DNA of 64,000 bases, from contig JAQFVV010006203.1 in NCBI GenBank assembly GCA_028023455.1, positions 13,740,348-13,804,347 on the forward strand. Direction: 5' to 3'. Made by a program: the position numbers and the translations under genes. Shown one piece after another: positions 47,281 through 57,373 of this stretch. Origin of the DNA: Epiperipatus broadwayi (taxonomy: Eukaryota; Onychophora; Udeonychophora; Euonychophora; Peripatidae). Every line of letters begins with the position of its first letter. The stretch's first letter is position 1. The notes below the pieces were generated by a model, which did no database searches, was not told where the DNA came from, and saw only the letters and a program-made list of their open reading frames with translations.

Positions 47281-47825
47281 CACTAAACATCACATGATCA
47301 CATCCACTCTGTGTCAACCAGAGTAATCAATGGATGCCAGAAGGCATAAAATCCCTATCTAGTGTTTAATAACAATTATGTGCTAATATAAGAGATAGTG
47401 ATCATGTGATGTTTAATAGTTTAATGCCAATCCTGACTAATAGGATAATGGTGGCTATGGTTGTTAAAAAGCCAAAGACATCAAAATGTATGGGTGCTGA
47501 ACTGAGTTCAGACCCATATGACTATATAAGCTATTGAGTTTAGATTGAAAATATTATATTTTCAATTTCATTCTCATGGTTTTATAGTTAAGTAGAGTAA
47601 AAGGTGGCTGCTGGAGGGTTGCATTAGATCCCAAGATCTAGGTGCAGTGCTCTCAGATCCAAGGCTCCTCACTGACAAAGGCCACAAGCCAGAAACTAGT
47701 CTGGGGATATTGGATGAGTAGGCACTAGACAGGGATTTTATGCACAAGTCTTCTGGCATCCATTGATTACTCTGGTTGGCACAAGGTGGCACTACTGGAA
47801 GGAGAGAGTTTTGCCCTGTTTAATA
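47281..47825 (+). repeat. Family G repeat carrying a hammerhead motif
   Basis: It begins CACTAAACATCACATGATCA, which is inverted at about 47399 (GTGATCATGTGATGTTTAAT). A partial left arm (about 47315-47375, ACCAGAGTAATCAATGGATG) is the inverse of the right arm end (CATCCATTGATTACTCTGGT, 47758). Unlike the copy at 31440, about 250 bp of extra sequence (TGTATGGGTGCTGAACTGAG) lies between the arms. The same layout recurs at 52300-52695. Confidence 0.65.
47664..47708 (+). ncRNA. Hammerhead-like ribozyme, family G
   Basis: TCCTCA (47666-47671), CTGACAA (47672-47678), a GGC CACAA GCC hairpin, A, GAAAC (47692-47696), TAGTC, then TGGGGA (47702-47707). TGGGGA pairs with TCCTCA over six positions (one G-U) as stem I. 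ACTAGT can serve as a palindromic stem III, and GTC is the standard cleavage triplet (cut 47701|47702). The core G8 is A here; the minus-strand copy at 31556 still has it. The family ancestor therefore probably had a full hammerhead. Confidence 0.55.
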
Positions 47826-49876
47826 ATGATTTAATGTAATGATATTTACATTAACAGACCAAGATACAGAAGTAGATAGTAGGTATTGGTCCATGAATCA
47901 AAGCACTGAAATATCATTTACTGAGTTCATTGTGAACTATAGTAGAGGATATTGTTATAATCACCCATTTCTTCAAGATTGTAACAAAAGCTGAACTAAA
48001 GTAAAAAAAATTAGACCAATCTCTGTCACTGTATATGTATTTTATGATGAACTCCCAGGCAATAGAGATTTGAAATATATGAAAAATATTGAATTATTTC
48101 TATATATTTTGGAGATTTCTTTAACCCTTTAATTTTTTAATATGTCTGAAATAGAATTTCTCATGAAATACACACTTATAGTGACAGAAATTATTCTGGA
48201 AAATTTTATCCTAAAAAATAATTCAAAATTGGAACGAGATTGGAGAATTGCATTGCAAGTTTGAAAGGTTTCTTTGGTTACAAATATTTATCAAGATATT
48301 TGTCAGTTTATTACATATTAGATAATATATATTAAATCATCAATATCTGAATTGTAATCTGTACTAACATATGACTCACAAGAGTTGTTTCAAAATAATT
48401 TCTTTCATTAGCTGTGTCAAGATTTCAAACATTAGTAACTGAATACGAAAGAATATAAGGCAGATTTGTTTTTCATTTGAAAGTGTTGAAGACAAAATAC
48501 ACGCATTTATTAAATGTAATTCTTTTTGTAATCACTAAATACAAGTGCTATGACATTGGTCACCAGGTAAAAATTAGAATCAATTCCTTTTTTTTCATAG
48601 AACTGTACCATAAGTATACATATATATGTGTGAAGAAATTGCATTTATTTTATTGGAAACTTAGTGGCAAATATTTATAATCTTTAATGTGTTGGTTTTT
48701 ATCAACTAATAGGCAAATGCCCATTTAATATGATGACAGTAATATTTAACTCTAAATAAAAGGCTATATATATAAATACTTCAAAGGTAAACATTAAACT
48801 TTATAACTATTTTTTCTTATCAGTAATGTGTTTTTTTTCTATTCAAGATATTATGTACTAAAATTGCTGTAATAAGAGATAGTACTGATTATGAAAAACA
48901 ATGCTATTCAAAAATGATTACTCACTTAACTCCATACTCAAGTCATTGCTAGACATGGATGCATCTATTGCATATTATTCAAATTTAAAAAAGCACTAAG
49001 ATCATTGCAAATATCCCTGATGCTTAACTCAAAATCTTTGATTCATTATCCAACTCACACTGGAGAAGTCTGTTTTTTGCTTCTGATCATTCAATTCTTT
49101 CTCCAGTAGCTAGTGTCTCCACAATTATTTGATCATGAAGATACATTTGAGATTATTTTTGTTTTAAAGCACTAGTTGCATAATGATTGGTGCAGTCCTG
49201 CAAATGTTGCTTTCAAACAAATTCAATTATTTTTTCATTATGATAAACATTATTTATTATTCATCACACCTATCAATCAAATGCTAATGAAGTAGATAAC
49301 AAAGTCCCTTTGATAAGTTTATCAGTTGACTTGCCCCTGGAAGCACAAGCTGATATGCATTTATCCATTTTCTTTTGATGGAATAATTTTTTTGTCAAGC
49401 AGTATATAAGTAATTATATATTTATTATTAACTTTACGATGATTCTGTAAAATTGCAATATTAAAACAAACTGTAATAAAAAGATGCCAAGTTTTTAATA
49501 ATGATAACCAGTTGTTATATTTTGATTATAGCATTTTGTTGCCTGGTTATTGTACTTGTTTTAGAAAAAATATTAACATGCATATGTGAAGAAAAAAAGA
49601 GGATAGCCAGTAGATGTCCTTCGGTAGTTATAATTCAATTTTCAATGAAATGTTAGAATTTTAGCAAATATAGCCAAGGATGCTTTTGTAGTTCCTGAAT
49701 AGATATATTTTAAATAATTTGAAAAGCAGTTAGAATTTAAAAAATATAGATAGTTAATGAATGGTGGGAACTGTTATTAAGAAACATAAAAAGAGAATGA
49801 AGGATATTAATATTAGTTTTAATAATGTTGAAAGAGTTAATGGTGTTGCTTTATTAAATATATTGTTAAAAAAGAT
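47826..49876. other. Intergenic stretch, no gene seen
   Basis: AT-rich with no recognisable coding frame. Short ORFs such as the 67-codon frame at 48477 have no supporting features. Confidence 0.4.
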
Positions 49877-49884
49877 AACATATA

Positions 49885-49981
49885 AGCGTTGGTGGCCTAT
49901 TGTTTAGCGTAGCTGCCTTCCAAGCAGTTGTCCTGGGTTCGCTTCCTGGTCGATGCTTTGACATATTAAAAAAAGAGAGAG
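49885..49981 (+). repeat. tRNA-derived SINE with target-site duplication
   Basis: The body is GCGTTGGTGGCCTATTGTTT, an anticodon-like arm (TCC position), GGGTTCGCTTCCTGG, GATGCTTTGACA, then an A-rich tail. AACATATA directly precedes it (49877-49884) and directly follows it (49982-49989), an eight-base target-site duplication. This is good evidence of retroposition. Confidence 0.75.
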
Positions 49982-49989
49982 AACATATA

Positions 49990-50879
49990 GATATAGAAGA
50001 AAAATGAAGGGATTGTCTATTTCTTGTTTATTTAAAATACGTTAACTAATTATTTATTTATCTAGCACCATGTTTTAATTAGTAATAGTCATAAAGGAAT
50101 CACCTATACATATGCACTGTAAGAATTTTGCAATGTAGAGAATAGAATTATAAGTGATTAAGACCTACACACTCTCACTTCTAAATGCTTAAGATTGGCC
50201 TATATATATATATATATATATATATGAATTTCGGTAAAAAATATAAGGTAGATTTATTCTATCCTGTGTTTAGAAAATGGGAATATTCATCAGCTTTATA
50301 AATTCTTACAGGCATGTATCAAGATGATTCCTTTATGACTATTAAACTACATTAAATAAATAATTGTATGACTCTATTGCTCAAGAGAAGTATGAATGCC
50401 AGAAAAGGGGTTAATCCAGGGACTAATTTTCAGAATCACTCACTCTGCTATTGTGCCATTCCATACAACACATTATATATTTATGAGTTGATTTATTGCA
50501 TCAGATTTGTTGATATGGCAATACTTATAGATGATGATGATTTAATAAATGTTATGTAGGATTGAGAAAATTTATAAATAGTTTGAAATGATAATGAATG
50601 AAATTGTTGAGAGAAAAAAGTTTCTCCAAGATATTCCTTATCTTTTTAATTTTCTTGCATGCTTATATTTAAAAACACTCTCTACTAATTCTAATTCTTT
50701 TATGGCCTTTCTACAATGCTTTATTAAACTTATTTAATATATTTTTCAAGGCTAATTACTTACTTATATTACATTTCTACATTTAAAAACAAAAGTAAAT
50801 GCCTGTAACGTTAACACCTATACAGAATTATCCAATCACATGATCACAATTTTTTATGCTTACACAAACTGTTTATACA
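49990..50879. other. AT-rich stretch, no gene seen
   Basis: Contains a long (TA)n run at about 50200 and nothing else that could be supported. Confidence 0.4.
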
Positions 50880-51020
50880 GTGACTAAACTCTGCACACAG
50901 TAGCACCCCTCAGTTCAAGCCAGAGCAATCAATGGATGCAAGAAGGTTTTTGCATTCATTGATTAGTCTGGCTTGCACTGAGTGGCGCTGCTGTATGGAG
51001 AGTTTACCCTCTGTGCAAGC
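50880..51020. repeat. Small foldback of family G without the hammerhead core
   Basis: AAACTCTGCACACAGTAGCA is inverted by GCTGCTGTATGGAGAGTTTA, and CAAGCCAGAGCAATCAATGG by CATTGATTAGTCTGGCTTGC. Only about 18 bases remain at the centre, so the inner parts of both arms, where the hammerhead lies in other copies, are deleted. Confidence 0.6.
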
Positions 51021-51668
51021 AGAATTATCCAACTAAAGCATTTATGTACACTTGCCTTTTGCTTATAGTAATTTTCTATATTTAAAAATTATTATCTGAT
51101 AATAGTCATCTAACAAATATCATTGTGTACTATCTAATTATTTCAAAAGTAAAATCCTGTAACCTTAATACCTATACAGAATTATCCAACTGAAACATTT
51201 ATGTAAACTTGCCTTTGTGTTTCAATATTGATTGTTAAAAATAAGATCACTCTTTGAATTTCCTCAATCTTCTTTTTATTCCTTAAACATATTTGCCTAT
51301 TTATTCATAAAGTTGATATTCATCCAGCCTAAGAAGTTGTAATCTTAGCTTTACTCTGTGGTGATTTTAATTGTAACCATGAGATTTTGTCTCCAGTATT
51401 GCAAGACAAAATTCTTTATCTAGCTATACAACAAATTTCCACATTACATCACTACATATTAGTTGAAATAATTCTCTTATTTATCCCTTGGTTTTAAGCC
51501 AGCTGTCTTCTATGTGATTTCCATTAATCACACATATTCACCCTCAAATTATGATTTAATCAAATATACCTATCTATAACTTTACAAAAAAAATACTACA
51601 CCAAATGATTTTATATTAATTTTAGAGTTGTAATTATAAATTTATTAAACGCACATTGATTACATAAG
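51021..51668. other. AT-rich spacer
   Basis: TACCTATACAGAATTATCCAA occurs twice (about 50816 and 51169), a short direct repeat. No gene. Confidence 0.35.
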
Positions 51669-52093
51669 TAATATTTACTGAGGCTGTAACCTCGAGAATA
51701 AGCATATAAAATGTGATAGTAGGGACCTCTACAGGTGTTTAACCACAAGCTTATGTTATGGAAGAAAAGAGGAGAACCCTTCTTTACTTCAACCTACTTT
51801 CTATTTAAATAGGTGAAGCTGAAGCGGTTAGATCTGCGAGCGTGAAGCTATTCAATACTTCACTGATTAATGTGTAATAAGAAATGTGGATTTAATCAGT
51901 GAAGTATTGAATAGCTTCACGCTCGCAGATCTAACTTCTTCAGCTTCACCTATTTAAATAGAAAGTAGGTTGAAGTAAAGAAGGGTTCCCCTTTTTTCTT
52001 CCATAGTGTAAGCTTGTGGTTAAACACCTGTAGCGGTCCCTAATATCACATTCTATACACATATTCTCGAGGTTACAGCCTCAGTAAATATTA
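51669..52093. repeat. Near-perfect 425-bp foldback (MITE-like)
   Basis: Two arms of 202 bases (51669-51870 and 51892-52093) are reverse complements with only a few mismatches, around a 21-base loop. The tips read TAATATTTACTGAGGCTGTA. The arms have no ORF, tRNA box or hammerhead core. The high arm identity implies recent formation or conversion between arms. No clear target-site duplication was seen beyond a possible TA. Confidence 0.8.
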
Positions 52094-52299
52094 ATTTTAG
52101 ATGAAATCTCTAACACTATTATAGCTTTATTTTTCTTAGAAAAAAATAAGTTATCTTCAAAAATAGTTTATTTGCAGTTTAAAAATATCATAAATAGTAT
52201 CTGCACATATTGCTTCTTGATTTTAATTTTAATAATCTACTTAAGTGATGGCTTGATGATGTTACTACCACATAATCATCACATATTCACCAAAAAAAT

Positions 52300-52695
52300 C
52301 ATGATCATGTGATGTTTAGTAGTTCATTACCATTCCTGTCCATTGGATGAGTGATTACGATTATTAAAAGAACCCAAGACACCAAAATGTAAAGTTGCTG
52401 AACTGGGTTCAAATCTATATGACTGTATAAGTGAATGAGCTTGGATTGAAAACATCTGTTTTTATTTGGAATTTATAGCTTTATGGTTAAGCAAAAAGAT
52501 AAAAAGTGGCTGCTGAAGAGTTGCATTAGATCCTAAGATCCAGGAACAGTGCTTTCAAATCCAAGATTCCTCACTAATATAATCCACAAAGTCTGTGGAT
52601 ATTGGATGAGTAATTTTATGCACAAATTTTTTTGCATCCATCGATTACTATGGCTTGCACTGGTTGGCACTACTTTATGGAGAATTTATCACTGT
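52300..52695 (+). repeat. Family G repeat, decayed hammerhead
   Basis: Starts GATCATGTGATGTTTAGTAG and follows the same order as 47401-47815 (CACCAAAATGTAAAGTTGCTG, GTGGCTGCTGAAGAGTTGC, GATCCTAAGATCCAGG). At the hammerhead position only CTCACTAATA and GTCTGTGGATATTGG remain, with GAAAC lost. Confidence 0.6.
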
Positions 52696-54319
52696 TTTTC
52701 CACATTTAATATTATCTCACATTTTGAATCCTTCTCTCTCAGGATCTGCAAGCTGAACTAATCTCATTTTTTTATTAATTAAGGCAATGTGGTCTTATTA
52801 AAACTATAATAAACTATGGTAGACTATATAGTAATTCAATCATATTTAATAGCACTCTTGATAATAGAACTCCTAAACTACATTAAAAACAAATTTGCTG
52901 TAGTTAATTGCAAGGCTATTTTTCCATTATAGGTACTAAAATCGCTCATGGCATTTCTTTCCTAAAACATATGTCAAGTAGATCCAATTTCAGATAATAT
53001 TTATAAGTCTTTAGACTATTTTATGATTCCTTTTTATATATTTGTTATAATAGTTTTGTTTTTGTTAGTTTTATCTCTTGACTGAAAAAGCATTGTTAAA
53101 ACCAACAATGTTAGATCAATTATACTAGAAGATATATATATATAAATTGGTGCATATCATGCTGAAAAAGCTAATATTACAAAAATAAACATTTTACATC
53201 ATGTTATAAAAATAAACAATGCTGTTCAGCTTTGCTAATGCAGAAATCTATTGTTTTTGCCTAATTAAATAAATACACCAATTGTTATTTCAATACAGCT
53301 TTTGATCTTGTGAATTGAGTTTATTTGTTAATCACAATTGACAAACTTCTATTTAACCACCCATATTTATATATTTGTATTTGCAATTACCTTACCAATA
53401 GAATTATCGACAATAAAAACTAAAGAACTTATCAGAACTATTGACACTCATATTTTTCTGCCATGTCTTGACATCACATCTTTTTTTTCTTTTTCAGACA
53501 ATCTCTTATTAATCCTTAGAAACCTTGTAAGATAATTTTCAATCTAATATCATATTTTCTCCTCCAAACTATAAAAGTCAGTATTGTGGCACTCTCTTTC
53601 AGTTAAATTATTTTTATTTGACTTTAAAACCATGCTATCACTTTTTCTAGATATTCTGCTCAAATTCTCTAAAGGCAAGTTCAGTTTCAACTTAAATTAA
53701 TTATTGTTCAACAAATAATAGAATCAAATTATTATCACACTTCATCATGAAAGCATCTGATAATCATTATGATAGGTAAGTTAAATTAATGACTAATTTG
53801 GCTATTGCATCTCATGTTACCCATCAATCCATTTGTAAACATTCTTTAAATTTAATCTCAAATAGTTTTTATATTCAATAGAACCAGAATTAAATCATTA
53901 TATTAAATATATATATATATATTTCATTACTTCTTTTACAGACTTTGATATAGTGTACTATTATCTAATAGATTTTTATGTGTCTTAATCTCTTTTAAAA
54001 TTTTTATTCTGCCTTTTTCAAGTTTATACATTTTCTTTAGATTGCATTCCAAGCAAGAAATTCCTAGAAAATATGCTCATCTTAATACCATAGCTCAAGC
54101 TAGAGATTTTTAATAGTCAGTTAATTCAAAATTCTGCTATATAATTACATAAAGCTATGCATCTATTGTTCTTCTTATTTCTGTGGTACACTGTGATTTG
54201 TTTTAATTAATACACATATTAATTTATAAACTAAAAAAAATCAAACCTGGTTAATACCCTCTTAAGTATTTGTCTAGAAATATCTTAGCTAATGCATGCA
54301 TTGTGACATATTACCATCT
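52696..54319. other. Intergenic stretch, no gene seen
   Basis: AT-rich, with (TA)n at about 53910. No coding or RNA signal. Confidence 0.4.
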
Positions 54320-54440
54320 ACAACATTTTAATATTGACTTTATATTTTGCTCATTAATTACAATGCACATACCACCAAACCCCTATAATATTAATATCAT
54401 CTATAGTCTTTATTACTTTTTACAATGCTTTTTTACAACC

Positions 54441-54500
54441 CACTATTGACAGCTTCAATTGCTCCAGCAGTCTTCTTCAGAATGTCTATTTATATTTCCA
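54441..54500 (-). ncRNA. Hammerhead-like motif, tandem unit 1
   Basis: Minus strand: CTGAAGA (plus 54474-54480), A, an imperfect GACTGC/GCAATT hairpin, then GAAGC (plus 54452-54456) and TGTC. The core is changed at GAAAC to GAAGC and stem II has a mismatch. It is less complete than unit 2. Confidence 0.45.
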
Positions 54501-54664
54501 AATCTTAAATAGTTAATAGTGGTTTGTAGAAAAACATTGTAAAAAGTAATGAAGAATATAGATGATATTAATATTATATGGATTTGGCAATGCAATAAGA
54601 AAGATAAAGTTATAAGTACATTGTAATTAATGAGCAAAATATAAAGTTAGTATTAAAATGTTAC

Positions 54665-54740
54665 AACCCATTATTGACAGTTTCGATTGCCCCAGCAATC
54701 TTCTTCAGAACTTCTACTTATATTTCCAAATCTTAAATAG
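54665..54740 (-). ncRNA. Hammerhead-like motif, tandem unit 2
   Basis: Minus strand: CTGAAGA (plus 54702-54708), one extra A, a perfect six-pair GATTGC/GCAATC hairpin with loop TGGG, GAAAC (plus 54680-54684), then TGTC. An outer stem, ACCCACTATTGAC with GTCAATAATGGGT, encloses the unit. Stem I is weak, and the extra base before stem II matches the Penelope-like motif at 16495. Confidence 0.5.
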
Positions 54741-54800
54741 TCAATAGTGGGTTATAAAAAAGCATGGTAAAAAGGAATAACGAATATAGATGATATTAAT

Positions 54801-55414
54801 ATTATATAATGCATTTAATTTTAGATTTAAATTAACAGATTCATTAATTTATTTTTAATATGTAGAGGCTAATTACTTTCCAATTTAAAAACTCAATAGG
54901 CTAGTTCTGTTATTTTTAGTACTCAAACTTATGAATTCCAAAACAATAAACCATTTGATTTTTTACCTTGATGGTATAGTGCAGTTCATGATTCATGGAT
55001 TGTAATTTATGACTTGCAGTGCTAAACCTTTAATTCCTAAGCAATAAAATAGTTCAATTATATACTTAATATATTTCAAAATAATAATGATAGTAAGATA
55101 GTCATGTGGAAATGATGAAAAATAAAAATGTTATTTTTTTTTGACGAAATTATGAAGAGATACCAGACTGGTTACAGAAATTAGGAAATACATGGGGGAG
55201 GGGGGGCATTATCTTAAAAAAAAAAAAAGAGCAAAGTTACAAATTTTGAGAAATAAACAAAACAATTGGGGTTTGTATTCCCTTAAAAATAATGATAATG
55301 AATTTCCAAATAAGTTTAGAATTTTTTTTTATAAGTAACCACTTAACTTATTTATTCAATTATTGGTTGGAAAATGGACACCTAATTATTTATAGATATA
55401 GGATAAAATATATG
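54801..55414. other. AT-rich spacer
   Basis: Homopolymer runs of A, G and T at about 55130-55230. No gene or repeat was recognised. Confidence 0.4.
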
Positions 55415-55830
55415 GTATATGAGCACAGACTTTCAGATGACCCATCACTCTCCACTCTATCTAATAACACTGATACACTCAAGCACATATATGCTGAAAA
55501 GATATATAATCACCAATATACGTATTTCATGCTAAACCAGCAATCATCAGTTGGTCCAGATTATCATCTCCACACATATATACTATAAGTGCTCAGATAT
55601 ATAATAAGATAGACTCCATACATATATACTATAAGTGTTCAGATATATATTAAGATAGACAATCTTCATACTTTAGTGGACAGGCTCCAATCTACTACAC
55701 ACTCCAACTCTTCAACCGTCAATCCATATTGGTGATTATATATCTTTTCAGCATATATGTGCTTGAGTGTATCAGTGTTATTAGATAGAGTGGAGAGTGA
55801 TGGGTCATCTGAAACTCTGTGCTCATATAC
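55415..55830. repeat. Foldback element, family F, truncated right arm
   Basis: GTATATGAGCACAGACTTTC (55415) and its inverse ending GTGCTCATATAC (55830) bound 416 bases. The left arm is complete with an intact hammerhead; the right arm has lost the hammerhead (CAATCCATATTGGTGATT). A 50-base internal segment (CATATATACTATAAGTG) is duplicated. The right flank to about 55890 matches, in inverse, the left flank of the 42-kb copy (AACTGAAACACAGGCTT). Confidence 0.7.
55512..55555 (-). ncRNA. Hammerhead ribozyme, family F (intact)
   Basis: The minus strand is identical in all core and stem positions to 42738-42781: ACCAA, CTGATGA (plus 55544-55550), T, TGCT/AGCA hairpin, T, GAAA, ATACGTAT, A, TTGGT (plus 55512-55516). 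An independent second intact copy at a different locus supports selection for, or recent spread of, this structure. Confidence 0.8.
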
Positions 55831-55890
55831 CCTATATATTACATATATAGACACAGGTATATAACAAGCCTGTGTTTCAGTTATTATATA

Positions 55891-57373
55891 GGATAAAACA
55901 GCAACAACAGCAACAGTTACAATACGACATCCAGCAATCTGTAACCTTGAAAGTAATGCCTTTTTCTTAATTTCTCTTTGGAAATGTTGAAAAGATTGCT
56001 TACGGCATTTATAACACTCACCATGTTTTTTATTTATAGTTACAGCAACTGAATTCATTAAACTATGATTTAGCTATCTATTTTATTGCTAATAGAATTT
56101 ATTTTAAAATCAACTAGAAGATTCTTCACTTTGTAATATGGATGTGTGTAGACATATTCTTGGAAGATTTATATTACGACCATAATACAGTATTTATTTT
56201 ATCAACTTTTTTTTTTTTTAAGTGTCATAGCATCGGCCGGGACGCGAACCCGCAACTGCCTGCAAGTGCAAGGCAGTCGCGCTGCACTATAGATATTTCC
56301 TATGAAATACTGCGTGATTTAGTGCAGTAATAGAATGTCAGTGTGTGGATCTTAAGGTTCTCGAATCCATCCGACTGTTGTCACTTTCGGCTCTCGAACT
56401 TCTTATGAACTCTCGAACAATAAACCATACGATTATTTATTTATTTCTCTTAATGACATTTAAATAATAAAAATAATCAAATGGCTTACTGCGCGAATTT
56501 ATAATGTTTGAAAATCGTAAGTGAAAACTGGAGTTGCCATCCATGGATTTTAAAAGCTCGAGAGTCCGCGCACTTTACCACTGCACTGACACAAAACTCG
56601 TTGATAATCCGAAATAATGAACAAATATACAGACTAATGTTGATCTAATTTTGAAGTTTAATTGACACAAAACAAAACTTCTAGTCATCGGGGGAAAAAA
56701 TGCGACCATCATCTAATTTTTCGATTGTTCATAATTATTAAGTATATAGTTAAATAACTTGGATTCATTTTACATTTGATACAGTATGACGCAAACAATA
56801 ATTTTACTTTCTTTTAATCTGTAGTTAGTTAAAAAAGAGTTTTATTCACGATTATAAGCAAAAAAATTTTAATTTAATTGATCAGTTCATTTATTTGGTC
56901 AGATTCTTTCTTTATTAATAAATAATTAGTTTATAGTAATTTAAAATTCAAAATATTGTTATAATTACTAATTGATTTCTTTTAATTAAAAAAAAAAAAC
57001 TACTTGGGTTTACGAATACGTGCTTATTTCATTCTACAGTGTGAGGAAATGTAACTTCATTCTGACTTCTAGTTAATTTTTTTTGTAATATTAATTAAAA
57101 TACATATTTTCGTTTAACAAACGTGAAAATAACCAAGAACATTAATATTTATATATTTAAAGTAAACATCATTAGATGGCGCTATTTGAATTTATTCATA
57201 AGAGCATGTGGATTTTCTATACCGCATTATGGGAAAAATTTCTAGCTTAGCTCATGACTCAGCCGATTCATTGAAAACAATGCAACTGTGAACCATAGTT
57301 TTTCTTAGAGGTTTTAAATTTTGTATTGTGTGGCGAAGTATAGTAAAATTTACAAAGAGTGAGACCGTTAGAC
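55891..57373. other. Upstream region of the BCR-like gene
   Basis: Contains the SINE at 56219-56300 and a second tRNA-like scrap at about 56545-56590 (inverse of GCAGTGGTAAAGTGCGC). A TGACTCA sequence (57255-57261, AP-1 type) lies 113 bases before the start codon, but no TATA box or other promoter signal is convincing. The 130-codon minus-strand frame at 55666-56058 overlaps the foldback and is not supported as a gene. Confidence 0.35.
56219..56300 (-). repeat. tRNA-derived SINE, 5'-truncated
   Basis: Minus strand: GCGCGACTGCCTTGCA, an anticodon-like arm, GCGGGTTCGCGTCCCGG, CCGATGCTATGACACTT, then poly(A). The tail matches the SINE at 28447, although the 5' half differs. Confidence 0.6.

Larger units (their letters stand above)
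54320..54800 (-). repeat. Hammerhead units 228 bases apart plus inverted arm
   Basis: Two copies of an 80-base unit (54435-54530 and 54661-54745) lie 228 bases apart in the same orientation. The spacer between them (54525-54665) recurs in inverse at 54320-54440, and the copy after the second unit continues the direct pattern. Each unit is bounded by complementary ACCCA[C/T]TATTGAC and TCAATAGTGGGTT. Confidence 0.65.

Noticed and set aside
55666-56058. 130-codon minus-strand frame
   Set aside because: Half lies in the family F arm; the remainder has no recognisable domain or splice context.
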